NCBI GenBank assembly: GCA_018335935.1 | Contig: JAGXRG010000026.1 | Location: 124,001 to 188,000 of the forward strand | DNA from: Chitinophagaceae bacterium | GTDB lineage: Bacteria > Bacteroidota > Bacteroidia > Chitinophagales > Chitinophagaceae | Direction: 5' to 3' | DNA length: 64,000 bases | Shown here: positions 24,777 to 34,211 of the stretch, piece after piece | Layout of the letters: every line of letters starts with the position of its first letter | How positions within the stretch are numbered: the first letter of the stretch is position 1 | The notes under the pieces: generated by a model | Databases searched by the model: none | The model's input: only the letters and a program-made list of their open reading frames with translations | What the model was told of the DNA's origin: nothing | Position numbers and translations under genes: made by a program

Positions 24777-27335
24777 TTAAGCATCAATTGATGCCTCTTC
24801 ATTTCGTTTAATATTAAATTTTATTTTTTCATTTTCTTTATCTAAAGTAGCCACTAATACATCTCCATTTTTTATAGTAGAGTTTAGAATTTCTTCAGCT
24901 AATGGATCTTCCAAATACTTTTGAATGGCTCTGTGTAATGGTCTTGCACCAAATTGCACATCGTAGCCTTTTTCTGCAATAAAGTCTTTTGCATCTGATG
25001 AAAGTTCTAAACTAAAGCCAAGAGTATTTAATCTATCTATCACATTCTTCATAATAATATCAATAATTTGATTGATATTGTCTTTACTCAATGAATTGAA
25101 TATTACAATGTCGTCAATTCTATTTAAAAATTCTGGAGAAAAGGTTTTCTTTAAAGCTTTTTCAATAACTGCTTTATTATTTTCATCTTGATTTTGCATT
25201 CTTGCAGCAGTTGCAAAACCAACACCATCTCCAAATTCTTTTAATTGACGAACTCCAATATTAGAAGTCATTATGATCATAGTGTTTTTAAAATTCACCT
25301 TTCTTCCTAATCCATCTGTTAACTGACCATCATCTAAAACTTGTAAGAGTATATTATATATATCTGGATGTGCTTTTTCAATTTCATCTAAAAGAATTAC
25401 ACTATATGGTTTACGCCTAACTTTTTCTGTTAATTGTCCGCCTTCTTCATAACCAACATAACCTGGAGGAGCACCCACTAAACGAGATACTGTGAACTTT
25501 TCCATGTATTCACTCATATCAATTCTTATTAATGCATCTTCACTGTCAAACATATATTTAGCAAGACTTCTAGCTAACTCAGTTTTACCAACTCCTGTTG
25601 GACCTAAGAAAATAAATGTACCAATAGGTTTCTTGGGATCCTTCAATCCTACTCTATTCCTTTGGATAGCTTTTGTAACTTTTTTAATGGCTTCATCTTG
25701 GCCAATTACCATTTTCTGCATGTCATCACTCATATTTCTGAGCTTTTCAGTTTCTGCCTGAACCATTCGTTTAACAGGAATGCCAGTCATCATACTTACA
25801 ACTTCAGCAATATTTTCTTCAGATATTGGATATCTTTTGTTTTTACTTTCTTCCTCCCAATCTAATTTGGCTTTTTCTAATTGATTTCCAAGATTTTTTT
25901 CTTTATCTCTTAATGCAGCTGCCTCTTCAAATTTTTGACTTTTTACAACTTTATTTTTCTCAATTTTAATTTCCTCAATTTTCTTTTCTAGCTCAACAAT
26001 ACTATCTGGTACATTAATATTTTTTAAGTGCACTCTTGCTCCTACTTCATCTAAAACATCAATTGCTTTATCTGGCAAAAGGCGATCTGTCATATATCTA
26101 TCACTCAATTTTACACAGGCATCTAAGGCATCTTGATCGTAAGAAACACTGTGATAATCTTCGTACTTACCTTTTATATTATTAAGGATTTGAATAGTTT
26201 CATCAATACTTGGTGGTTCAACCAAAACTTTTTGAAATCTTCTATCTAATGCACCATCTTTTTCAATATACATTCTGTACTCATCAAGAGTACTAGCACC
26301 AATACATTGCAATTCACCACGAGATAAGGCTGGTTTAAAAATATTACTAGCATCTAAACTTCCACTTGCACCACCTGCACCAACTATAGTATGTATTTCA
26401 TCAATAAATAAAATAACATCTCTATTTTTTTCCAGCTCATTCATTATGGCTTTCATTCTCTCTTCGAATTGGCCACGATATTTTGTTCCGGCAACTAATG
26501 CAGCCAAATCTAAACTAATGACTCTTTTTTCGAATAAAACTCTACTTACTTTTCTTTGTACAATTCTAAGGGCTAAGCCTTCAACAATTGCAGTTTTACC
26601 TACACCAGGCTCTCCAATTAAAATAGGATTATTCTTTTTTCTTCGAGACAGTATTTGTGAAACTCTTTCAATTTCTTTTTCTCTGCCTACAATAGGATCA
26701 AGGGTTCCAGCCTCTGCTAATTTGGTTACATCTCTACCAAAATTATCTAATACAGGAGTTTTGCTTTTTGTATTGCCTGGTTTGGCCGAAGGAGTTTGCT
26801 TAAAACTACTCGATTGTTTTTCATCATCAAAATCATCATCATCACTATCAGAAAAATCAGCTTTTGGGTTTTCAATTGGCGTATCTGTACTTCCGGTTGC
26901 ACCAACCATGCCTAATTCATTTCTAAAAATATCATAATCTACATTGAACTGATTGAGTATTTGTGTTGCCAAGTTTTCTTTGTTCTTTAATATACTTAGC
27001 ACTATATGTTCACTTTCAACCATTGGACTTTTAAGCGTTTTTGCTTCTAAAACTGTAACACGTATTACTTTTTCTGCTTGTTTGGTTAATGGCAAACTAT
27101 TGATGTTAGCTATGTTTTTTCCAGCTTTGTCTTTAATAGCCATTTCAATTTCTTTGCGTAATTCGTATAAATCAACATCAAGAGATTGTAATACTTTTAT
27201 TGCAATATTATCCCCATCGCGAATAAGCCCTAAAAGCAAATGTTCGGTGCCTATAAAGTCGTTGCCTAGTCTTAAAGCTTCCTCTCTGCTAAAAGCAATA
27301 ATTTCTTTTACTTGAGGAGAAAAATTATTATCCAT
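24777..27335 (-). CDS. clpC: ClpC-type AAA+ Clp protease ATPase subunit
   Basis: 852 aa. The Clp N-domain repeats span residues 1-145 (IGTEHLLLGLI, VESEHIVLSIL). An acidic linker around residues 161-173 (DSDDDDFDDE) is followed by AAA+ module 1 with GEPGVGKTAIVEG, a UVR coiled segment (KFEEAAALRDKE), then module 2 with GPTGVGKTELA and the C-terminal D2 small domain. It unfolds proteins with ATP and feeds them to ClpP, which is not in this window. It is the general stress unfoldase of the phylum. The nearest gene on the other side is the divergent STAS gene. The long antisense reading frames here are shadows. Confidence 0.96.
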   Translation of the reverse strand: MDNNFSPQVKEIIAFSREEALRLGNDFIGTEHLLLGLIRDGDNIAIKVLQSLDVDLYELRKEIEMAIKDKAGKNIANINSLPLTKQAEKVIRVTVLEAKTLKSPMVESEHIVLSILKNKENLATQILNQFNVDYDIFRNELGMVGATGSTDTPIENPKADFSDSDDDDFDDEKQSSSFKQTPSAKPGNTKSKTPVLDNFGRDVTKLAEAGTLDPIVGREKEIERVSQILSRRKKNNPILIGEPGVGKTAIVEGLALRIVQRKVSRVLFEKRVISLDLAALVAGTKYRGQFEERMKAIMNELEKNRDVILFIDEIHTIVGAGGASGSLDASNIFKPALSRGELQCIGASTLDEYRMYIEKDGALDRRFQKVLVEPPSIDETIQILNNIKGKYEDYHSVSYDQDALDACVKLSDRYMTDRLLPDKAIDVLDEVGARVHLKNINVPDSIVELEKKIEEIKIEKNKVVKSQKFEEAAALRDKEKNLGNQLEKAKLDWEEESKNKRYPISEENIAEVVSMMTGIPVKRMVQAETEKLRNMSDDMQKMVIGQDEAIKKVTKAIQRNRVGLKDPKKPIGTFIFLGPTGVGKTELARSLAKYMFDSEDALIRIDMSEYMEKFTVSRLVGAPPGYVGYEEGGQLTEKVRRKPYSVILLDEIEKAHPDIYNILLQVLDDGQLTDGLGRKVNFKNTMIIMTSNIGVRQLKEFGDGVGFATAARMQNQDENNKAVIEKALKKTFSPEFLNRIDDIVIFNSLSKDNINQIIDIIMKNVIDRLNTLGFSLELSSDAKDFIAEKGYDVQFGARPLHRAIQKYLEDPLAEEILNSTIKNGDVLVATLDKENEKIKFNIKRNEEASIDA

Positions 27336-27368
27336 ATAATTGGTTTGGATTTGTACAATAATAACGAA

Positions 27369-27376
27369 TATTTTTG
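27369..27376 (+). promoter_or_regulatory. candidate promoter for the STAS gene
   Basis: TATTTTTG fits TAnnTTTG, with a possible -33 TTG at 27345-27347 and a 21-nt spacer. It is 45 nt upstream of the ATG. Confidence 0.5.
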
Positions 27377-27421
27377 AGTAAAGTTGTTCAAAATATAACC
27401 CAAAATTTTCAATGACAATAT

Positions 27422-27799
27422 ATGGAAATCAAAATTGATACCAAAGAAAAATTTGAAGTAATTACGCCATTAAATGCAACATTTGATGACAATATTACTT
27501 CAGACTTCAATGAATTATGTGCAACAATTTTCGAAAAAGAGAAAAAAAGTATTATTGTGAAATTGAATCATGTTGAATCAATTTCATTGAAAGCAATTGA
27601 AACTTTGCAATTACATCATCAAAAATTTTATGAAAACAATTTAAGTTTCGTGATATGCGAACTACAATCAAATGTATTAAAACACTTTAAAGATGAAGAC
27701 TTTATTGATGGCTTTAATTATGCTCCTTCCGAAAGTGAAGCTTGGGATTTAGTTCAAATGGAAGAAATTGAAAGAGAACTTTTTTCTGATGATGAATAA
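27422..27799 (+). CDS. STAS-domain protein (anti-anti-sigma-like)
   Basis: 125 aa. The pattern beta-strand, helix, beta-strand is seen in KFEVITPLNATFDDN, SIIVKLNHVESISLKAIETLQ and LSFVICELQSNVLKHF, the STAS fold of SpoIIAA/RsbV-like proteins. The usual D-S-S-G motif carrying the phospho-acceptor serine appears replaced by S-L-K-A, so standard phosphorylation switching is doubtful. The tail (EAWDLVQMEEIERELFSDDE) is acidic. It is divergent from clpC, with 86 nt between the starts. The partner is unknown; an anti-sigma or scaffold role is inference. Confidence 0.7.
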   Translation: MEIKIDTKEKFEVITPLNATFDDNITSDFNELCATIFEKEKKSIIVKLNHVESISLKAIETLQLHHQKFYENNLSFVICELQSNVLKHFKDEDFIDGFNYAPSESEAWDLVQMEEIERELFSDDE

Positions 27800-27860
27800 A
27801 ATTCTTTTTTGTAGAATTAAACTTAAACAAAACATTAGTATCTCATAAAACTTAGGGTTT

Positions 27861-27868
27861 TATCTTTG
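27861..27868 (+). promoter_or_regulatory. -7 box for the LolA-like gene
   Basis: TATCTTTG matches TAnnTTTG and ends 18 nt before the ATG at 27887. Confidence 0.55.
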
Positions 27869-27886
27869 CAAAAATTTAAAAAATAG

Positions 27887-28516
27887 ATGAAAGTGAGATT
27901 AATTATTGTAAGTGTTTTGTTTTTGATAGGAAATATAGGTAATGGCCAAATTGATGCTAAAGCAAAAAAAGTTTTAGACAAAGTAAGTAGTAAGGTTAAA
28001 TCATATTCTGGAATAGTAGGAACTTTTACTATTAAATCTATAACTTCTAAAGGAAAAAATAATGGAACTAAATCAGGTTCTATCACTTTAAAAGGTCAGA
28101 AATATATTTTAAAGCAAGGTAAAACTGAAATCATTTGTGATGCCACAAATATCTACAATTTCGATGGTGCAAGAACAGTTACAGTTACTCCTGTTGAGGA
28201 AAGCATTTCAACATTAAGTCCACAAAATTTACTTTCTAACTTTTACGATAAAGATTTTAGCTATAAACTTGTAAATACAACGGCTTCTTATTTTCAAATA
28301 GAATTGTGGCCTACCGACAAAAGAAAGAACTATTCTAAAGTTACCGTATTTGTTGATAAGAAGAAGGACATCATAACAAAGGCAAAAATACTCGACAAAA
28401 CAAACAATACCATTGAATTCTCATTGAATAACTTAAATACTTCGGCAAATATTTCAGACAATGCTTTTGTCTTTAACAAATCAAAATATCCAAGTAATAT
28501 AGAAATTCTAGATTAG
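27887..28516 (+). CDS. lolA: LolA-like outer-membrane lipoprotein carrier
   Basis: 209 aa. A signal peptide (MKVRLIIVSVLFLIGNIGNGQ) is followed by the LolA pattern: KKVLDKVSSKVKSYSGIVG, SGSITLKGQKYILKQG, IICDATNIYNFDGARTVTV and a late FSLNNLNTSANISDNAFVF. LolA shuttles acylated lipoproteins across the periplasm. It could also be a related LolA-fold carrier of other lipids, a known variant in this phylum. Its own promoter lies at 27861. It converges on the OsmC gene, with only 3 nt between stop codons. Confidence 0.85.
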   Translation: MKVRLIIVSVLFLIGNIGNGQIDAKAKKVLDKVSSKVKSYSGIVGTFTIKSITSKGKNNGTKSGSITLKGQKYILKQGKTEIICDATNIYNFDGARTVTVTPVEESISTLSPQNLLSNFYDKDFSYKLVNTTASYFQIELWPTDKRKNYSKVTVFVDKKKDIITKAKILDKTNNTIEFSLNNLNTSANISDNAFVFNKSKYPSNIEILD

Positions 28517-28519
28517 CAT

Positions 28520-28927
28520 TTACCAATTAAAATGAACATCTAATTGAATATCGGGATGCAAACTTTTTTCAACCGGACAATTTCGAGCAATTCTTACTAA
28601 TTGTTCTTTTTGTTCTTCAGTAGCATTGAATTGATTTGTAAAATTGAATATTGCAGTAATTGCAACAACTCTTCTAGGTGCGTCTGTACTCATTACTTTT
28701 GTTATGTTTATAGAAGTGCCTTCAAAATTTAAATGCATGTCTGCTGCCCGTATAGCCATTGTAGTAATCATACAGCTTCCTAAACTTGTAGCTAGTAAAT
28801 CTGTAGGAGAAAACTTTTCGCCTTTACCATTATTATCAATTGGAGCATCATTCTCAATTACAGATCCACTCAATAAATGTGTTAATTCTGTTCTTAAATT
28901 TCCTTTATAAACAATTGTAGATGTCAT
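28520..28927 (-). CDS. OsmC/Ohr-family peroxiredoxin-like protein
   Basis: 135 aa. Signatures are the two redox cysteines in ATSLGSCMITTMAIRA and RIARNCPVEKSLHP, and the family start STIVYKGNLRTELTH. OsmC and Ohr proteins reduce organic hydroperoxides with a Cys pair, using lipoyl or other thiols. The next plus-strand genes include lipA, which supplies lipoic acid, but a functional tie is only suggestive. Length and motif order are normal. No regulator of the OhrR type is nearby. Confidence 0.9.
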   Translation of the reverse strand: MTSTIVYKGNLRTELTHLLSGSVIENDAPIDNNGKGEKFSPTDLLATSLGSCMITTMAIRAADMHLNFEGTSINITKVMSTDAPRRVVAITAIFNFTNQFNATEEQKEQLVRIARNCPVEKSLHPDIQLDVHFNW

Positions 28928-28934
28928 TGCTGTA

Positions 28935-28942
28935 TATTTTTG
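28935..28942 (+). promoter_or_regulatory. candidate -7 box upstream of the 28972 gene
   Basis: TATTTTTG matches TAnnTTTG, 29 nt before the GTG start at 28972. Confidence 0.4.
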
Positions 28943-28971
28943 TATTAAATTTACAATTCAAATATCATTAA

Positions 28972-29781
28972 GTGAAGCAATATATTATTCTTTTATTTAT
29001 TATCACTCCTTTCTGCCTTCAAGCTCAAGAAACTAAAAGTAAAGAAACCAGAAAAGAAAGAATTGAAAAAAACAATCAAAAATTAAAAAAGCTTCAAAAA
29101 GATTCTGAAGATGGTGCCCTTATTTTCAATAAACAATCTTCTTTTCTTATTACTTTAAGAAGTGATGGTTATGCTTTTGGATATGAAAGGGGAAAGTTTA
29201 AAAAAATAAATAAAACCAATTTATGGTGGATAACATTGGGAGAAAGAAAACATGTAAAAGAAGAAAAACTTTCACAAGAATTTGCTGGTTTTCAAATAGG
29301 TAACCCATTTATCTATGGCAAACAAAACAATTTTTATTTATTAAATATAGGTTTAGGTCAACAAAAACTTCTTGGGGGTAAAAGCAATAAAAATGGTGTT
29401 GCAGTTTCTGCCATTTATGGTGGAGGCTTAACACTAGGGCTCTTAAAACCTTATTATTTAGAAGTAATTGGTAGAACCCCTGGAACTATTGATGAAATTA
29501 AGTGGGATGAAAAAGAAGACCTAAGATTTTTAAACACAGATTCAATTCTGGGTGCTGCTTCTTTAGGAAAAGGTTTCAATGAAATTAAAATGAATCCTGG
29601 AGTTTTTGCTAAAGCAGCCATTCGTTTTGACTATGGAAAATTTAATGATATTGTTTCTGCATTGGAAATTGGAATTAATGTTGAATATTATTCTCAAAAA
29701 GTGCAACAGATGGTTTTATTAAAAGAAAAATACTTTTTTCTTAATGGTTATGTGACTCTGATTTTTGGTTCTAGAAAATAA
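28972..29781 (+). CDS. secreted protein of unknown function, possible outer-membrane
   Basis: 269 aa from a GTG start; the next residues ([18 protein letters not shown]) form a clear signal peptide, supporting the GTG. A strongly charged Lys/Glu/Arg segment follows (residues about 20-45). The rest alternates polar and hydrophobic residues in short strands, such as [35 protein letters not shown] and [17 protein letters not shown], and ends [11 protein letters not shown] small beta-barrel in the outer membrane is plausible. I do not recognise the family. It lies 7 nt ahead of lipA and may share its transcript. Confidence 0.7.
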   Translation: MKQYIILLFIITPFCLQAQETKSKETRKERIEKNNQKLKKLQKDSEDGALIFNKQSSFLITLRSDGYAFGYERGKFKKINKTNLWWITLGERKHVKEEKLSQEFAGFQIGNPFIYGKQNNFYLLNIGLGQQKLLGGKSNKNGVAVSAIYGGGLTLGLLKPYYLEVIGRTPGTIDEIKWDEKEDLRFLNTDSILGAASLGKGFNEIKMNPGVFAKAAIRFDYGKFNDIVSALEIGINVEYYSQKVQQMVLLKEKYFFLNGYVTLIFGSRK

Positions 29782-29788
29782 AATATTG

Positions 29789-30721
29789 ATGCAAGAATTA
29801 CCTGTTATATCTACAATAGATAATAATTTAAAACTTAAAAAACCTAATTGGCTAAGAGTGAAACTCCCAATTGGAGAAAGCTATAAGCATGTTCGTGGTT
29901 TAGTGGATAAAAATAAATTACATACCATTTGTGAAAGTGGTAATTGTCCAAATATGGGCGAATGCTGGGGCGAAGGCACAGCAACTTTTATGATACTTGG
30001 TAACATTTGTACTCGAAGTTGTAGGTTTTGTGCTGTTGCAACAGGCCGTCCAGAAGCCATTGATTGGGATGAACCTCAACGTGTAGCAGAAGCCATTAAC
30101 TTAATGAAAGTTAAACATGCTGTTGTTACTTCTGTTGATAGAGATGAACAACCAGATGGAGGGAGCACTATATGGTATAACACTATTAAAGCTATTAAAG
30201 CTTTAAATCCAACTACTACGTTAGAAACTTTAATTCCTGATTTTAGAGGTATAGAAGAGCAAATTAATCGTGTTATTGATGCTGCTCCAGAAGTGGTAAG
30301 TCATAATATGGAAACAGTTGAACGCATTACAAAAAAAGTTAGAGTTCAGGCTAAATACGATAGAAGTCTTTTTGTTTTAAATCATTTGAAACAAGGTGGC
30401 ATGAGAACCAAAACTGGTATTATGCTGGGTATTGGAGAAACTAAAGATGAAGTTGTTGAAACCATGAAACAATTGGTTGATGTGGGCTGCGATGTGTTAA
30501 CACTTGGTCAGTATTTGCAGCCAACACCTAAACACTTACCAGTTCAGCGTTTTGTACATCCCGATGAATTTAAAGAGTTGAAAGATATTGGATACGATTT
30601 AGGGTTCGATTATGTAGAAAGTGGGCCACTAGTACGCAGTTCTTACCACAGCGAAAAACATGTAATTAAAGGTTGGGGTAAAACTCAGTGGTTGAAAGAA
30701 AAAGAAATGCTACTACAATAA
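29789..30721 (+). CDS. lipA: lipoyl synthase
   Basis: 310 aa from the ATG at 29789. A longer frame from TTG 29765 overlaps the previous gene and is not needed. The auxiliary [4Fe-4S] cluster motif is [12 protein letters not shown], the radical SAM cluster is CTRSCRFC, and the C-terminus shows [13 protein letters not shown], whose serine ligates the auxiliary cluster. It inserts sulfur at C6 and C8 of protein-bound octanoyl groups to make lipoyl cofactors for pyruvate and 2-oxoglutarate dehydrogenases and the glycine cleavage system. lipB is not in the window. It is followed by a nested inverted repeat at 30729-30810. Confidence 0.96.
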   Translation: MQELPVISTIDNNLKLKKPNWLRVKLPIGESYKHVRGLVDKNKLHTICESGNCPNMGECWGEGTATFMILGNICTRSCRFCAVATGRPEAIDWDEPQRVAEAINLMKVKHAVVTSVDRDEQPDGGSTIWYNTIKAIKALNPTTTLETLIPDFRGIEEQINRVIDAAPEVVSHNMETVERITKKVRVQAKYDRSLFVLNHLKQGGMRTKTGIMLGIGETKDEVVETMKQLVDVGCDVLTLGQYLQPTPKHLPVQRFVHPDEFKELKDIGYDLGFDYVESGPLVRSSYHSEKHVIKGWGKTQWLKEKEMLLQ

Positions 30722-30728
30722 TAGTTCA

Positions 30729-30810
30729 CGTTATTTCGAAGGTTCTTGCCTGAGAAATCTATTATTCACTAATTAGAGATTTCTCACTCCTTTCGTCGTT
30801 CGAAATGACG
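30729..30810. repeat. nested inverted repeat, REP-like intergenic element
   Basis: Outer arms CGTTATTTCGAA (30729-30740) and TTCGAAATGACG (30799-30810) match at 11 of 12 positions. Inner arms TGAGAAATCT (30751-30760) and AGATTTCTCA (30777-30786) match perfectly. It fills the space between convergent lipA and queG. Structured elements of this kind are often repeated across genomes of the phylum; only one copy is seen here. Confidence 0.7.
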
Positions 30811-30818
30811 AAAAATTG

Positions 30819-31736
<918 letters not shown>

Positions 31737-31750
31737 GCAAATAGAATATT

Positions 31751-32926
31751 TTATAAATCTCTAACTTCAACAATTAAAAATTTTAAATAATTAGTATTTT
31801 CTAAGCCCCATACAATTGGATGATCTGAAGATTGAGCATTAAAAACAACTTGTTTAATTTTCTTTTTAGCATCTCTTGCAGCTTGCTGAATGGTATGCAA
31901 AAACAATTCAGGGTCTACTAAATTTGTACAACTAGAAGTTACCAGAAACCCACCATCATTAATTAATTTCATTCCCCTTAAATTAATTTCTTTATATCCA
32001 GTAACTGCTTTTTGAATGGTTGCTCTACTCTTTGTAAATGCAGGAGGATCAAGCATTACAACATCATATTTCTTACCTTCTTTACTCCAGTTTTTCAGCA
32101 CATCAAAAGCATTCATGGCTTCGAATTTGCAAATATTTTCATAACCATTTAATGTTGCATTTTTGTTGGCTTGTGCCACTGCATTTTCACTAATATCAAT
32201 TCCATAAACAGTTTTTGCACCATAATGTGCTGCATGAATTTCAAAAGTTCCAGTATAGGTAAAAGCACCTAAAACATCTGCACCTTTTACAATGTGTTGA
32301 ATAGCTTTTCGATTATCTTGTTGATCTAAAAAATAACCTGTTTTTTGTCCATTTTCAATATCCACATGAAATTTCAACCCATTTTCATTAATGATAATAT
32401 TAGTATCGAATGGATTTGATAAAAACCCCTTTTGCAGAGGCAAACCTTCTAATTCTCTAACAGGCACATCGTTTCTTTCATAAATACCTTTGGGATTAAA
32501 TATTTTTTCAATTGCATTTACAATAAAGTTTTTGTATTGATCAATGCCTAACGATAAAGTTTGAAAAACAAAATAATCATTAAACTTATCAATTATTAAA
32601 GCTGGCAATTCATCTGCTTCTCCAAAAACTAATCTGCAATTTTCAACATACCCTAATTTTTGCCTATACTGCCAAGCTTGCAAAATTTTATTATAAAAAA
32701 ACAATTCATTAATATCTTCTTTTTTTCTTGTCAGCAATCGAACTAAAATTTGAGATTTAGGGTTATAGTAACCTCTGCCACAAAATTTATAATCATAATA
32801 AAAAACATCAACAATATCACCTGGATTTGGTTCCCCAATAATTTTATCTACTTCATTATTATAAATCCAAGGATGACCGTTGGCAATTCTTTGAGCAATT
32901 TTTCTATTTAAAACAACTTTAATCAT
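31751..32926 (-). CDS. rlmI: RlmI-type 23S rRNA cytosine-C5 methyltransferase
   Basis: 391 aa. The N-terminal PUA domain ([20 protein letters not shown] through RLLTRKKED) precedes a Rossmann methyltransferase with [20 protein letters not shown] (motif I), [13 protein letters not shown] and [14 protein letters not shown]. The layout is that of RlmI/YccW, which makes m5C in 23S rRNA with SAM. The [11 protein letters not shown] motif is characteristic. The exact target base in this organism is assumed from homologs. It starts a minus-strand pair with queG, behind a -7 box at 32948-32955. Confidence 0.88.
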   Translation of the reverse strand: MIKVVLNRKIAQRIANGHPWIYNNEVDKIIGEPNPGDIVDVFYYDYKFCGRGYYNPKSQILVRLLTRKKEDINELFFYNKILQAWQYRQKLGYVENCRLVFGEADELPALIIDKFNDYFVFQTLSLGIDQYKNFIVNAIEKIFNPKGIYERNDVPVRELEGLPLQKGFLSNPFDTNIIINENGLKFHVDIENGQKTGYFLDQQDNRKAIQHIVKGADVLGAFTYTGTFEIHAAHYGAKTVYGIDISENAVAQANKNATLNGYENICKFEAMNAFDVLKNWSKEGKKYDVVMLDPPAFTKSRATIQKAVTGYKEINLRGMKLINDGGFLVTSSCTNLVDPELFLHTIQQAARDAKKKIKQVVFNAQSSDHPIVWGLENTNYLKFLIVEVRDL

Positions 32927-32947
32927 AATACTTTAATCACTATCTTA

Positions 32948-32955
32948 CAAAAGTA
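32948..32955 (-). promoter_or_regulatory. candidate -7 box for rlmI-queG
   Basis: The minus strand reads TACTTTTG, an exact TAnnTTTG match, 21 nt upstream of the rlmI start. Confidence 0.45.
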
Positions 32956-33050
32956 ACCTTATCATTATTAAGCGGTTCATAAATATGTTCAATTTCCATT
33001 ATTACACTTAAAAGAAACTTCCTAATATTGCAATACTTTAATAAAGCACA

Positions 33051-33299
33051 ATGAGTACAAACAAACAAAACAATATGAAACCACTTTTTGGTAAAGAAAA
33101 TTATATGTGGATGCTGATTGGTGGTGCAGTAATTTTATTAGGCATTTTTTTAATGAGTGGTGGAAAAAATACAGACCCAAATGTTTTCGATAAAAATGTG
33201 GTGTACAGTACAACAAGAATTACAGTTGCTCCAATATTAATAATATTGGGACTAGTAATTGAAATATATGCCATCTTTAAAAAGAATAAAGCCATCTAA
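33051..33299 (+). CDS. DUF3098 small membrane protein
   Basis: 82 aa. Two hydrophobic helices are visible, about residues 19-37 (YMWMLIGGAVILLGIFLM) and 57-74 (TVAPILIILGLVIEIYAIF), with a short polar loop containing DPNVFD and ending in a Lys-rich tail. This pattern, including N-terminal LFGKENY and loop DPNVFDKNVVYSTTRI, fits DUF3098, a Bacteroidota family of unknown function often near cell-envelope genes. It precedes uppP by 42 nt, separated by a strong terminator at 33310, so the genes are probably transcribed apart. Confidence 0.85.
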   Translation: MSTNKQNNMKPLFGKENYMWMLIGGAVILLGIFLMSGGKNTDPNVFDKNVVYSTTRITVAPILIILGLVIEIYAIFKKNKAI

Positions 33300-33309
33300 T
33301 TTTTTTATT

Positions 33310-33332
33310 AAGCGGTGTTTCACCGCTTTTTT
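33310..33332 (+). terminator. intrinsic terminator after the DUF3098 gene
   Basis: The stem AAGCGGTG-like AGCGGTG/CACCGCT with loop TTT is followed by six T residues, 11 nt after the DUF3098 stop. It lies inside the longest possible uppP frame (from 33315), supporting the uppP start at ATG 33342. Confidence 0.85.
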
Positions 33333-33341
33333 ATTATTACC

Positions 33342-34139
33342 ATGAATTTAATTCAATCTATTATTATTGCCATTGTTGAAGGATTAACTGAGTATTTACC
33401 TGTATCATCAACAGGACATATGATTATTACAAGTTCTTTAATGGGTATAGAAAAAGATGAATTTGTAAAACTATTTGAAATTGCAATACAACTTGGTGCC
33501 ATTCTAGCTGTGGTAGTATTATATTGGAAAAAGTTTTTTGATTTTAGTAAATGGCAATTTTATTTAAAACTATTAATTGCTGTTATTCCTGCTTTGATTT
33601 TGGGAAAATTATTAAACGACCAAATAGATGAACTTTTAGAAAGTCCTTTAACTGTAGCCATTTCACTTTTAGTTGGTGGAGTTGTTTTATTATTCATTGA
33701 TAATTATTTTAAGCATCCTAAAATTGAAAAAGAAGAAGATATTTCATATAAAAATGGATTCATCATTGGCTTTTGGCAATGTTTAGCTATGATACCTGGT
33801 GTTAGCAGAAGTGCTGCAAGTATTATTGGAGGAATGAGTGAGAAGTTAACCAGAAGTGCTGCAGCAGAGTTTTCTTTTTTCTTAGCAGTGCCAACTATGT
33901 TTGCTGCTACAGGCTATAAATTATTAAAAACTTTTCAAACCAACCCTTCATTACTTCAGGATTCAAATAATATAGCTTTATTAATGTTAGGTAATATAGT
34001 TGCATTTGTAGTTGCATTATTAGCAATCAAATTTTTCATTACTTATTTACAAAAACACGGATTTAAACTTTTTGGTTGGTATAGAATAATTGTTGGATGT
34101 ATTGTACTAATATTGTTGCAGCAAGGAATTATTAAATAA
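33342..34139 (+). CDS. uppP: undecaprenyl-diphosphate phosphatase
   Basis: 265 aa from the ATG at 33342. The longer frame from 33315 begins inside a terminator hairpin and is rejected. Signatures are [17 protein letters not shown] near the N-terminus and [15 protein letters not shown] in the middle, the BacA catalytic motifs. Seven or eight hydrophobic helices place it in the inner membrane. It dephosphorylates undecaprenyl diphosphate to recycle the lipid carrier for peptidoglycan and O-antigen synthesis. The stop overlaps the start of an inverted repeat at 34138-34189. Confidence 0.95.
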   Translation: MNLIQSIIIAIVEGLTEYLPVSSTGHMIITSSLMGIEKDEFVKLFEIAIQLGAILAVVVLYWKKFFDFSKWQFYLKLLIAVIPALILGKLLNDQIDELLESPLTVAISLLVGGVVLLFIDNYFKHPKIEKEEDISYKNGFIIGFWQCLAMIPGVSRSAASIIGGMSEKLTRSAAAEFSFFLAVPTMFAATGYKLLKTFQTNPSLLQDSNNIALLMLGNIVAFVVALLAIKFFITYLQKHGFKLFGWYRIIVGCIVLILLQQGIIK

Positions 34140-34189
34140 TTATAAATTACGAATTATGAATTAACAATTTTAATTCATAATTTATAATT
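34138..34189. repeat. AT-rich inverted repeat with heptamer slip
   Basis: The left arm (34138-34163) and right arm (34171-34189) are reverse complements, except that the left arm holds one extra 7-nt unit (CGAATTA beside TGAATTA). A 7-nt spacer separates them. It lies between uppP and the MFS gene and could form a hairpin. Confidence 0.65.
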
Positions 34190-34211
34190 CTTAACTCTTA
34201 ATTACACCAAG

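Noticed and set aside
26446-26937. Long plus-strand reading frame (163 codons) inside clpC, with others at 25492 and 26953
   Set aside because: It runs antisense to conserved ClpC coding sequence, has low-complexity Ser/Phe/Leu content typical of a shadow frame, and no promoter or family motif.
33315-33341. N-terminal extension of UppP
   Set aside because: The extension is made of the 3' half of a terminator hairpin and its T run.
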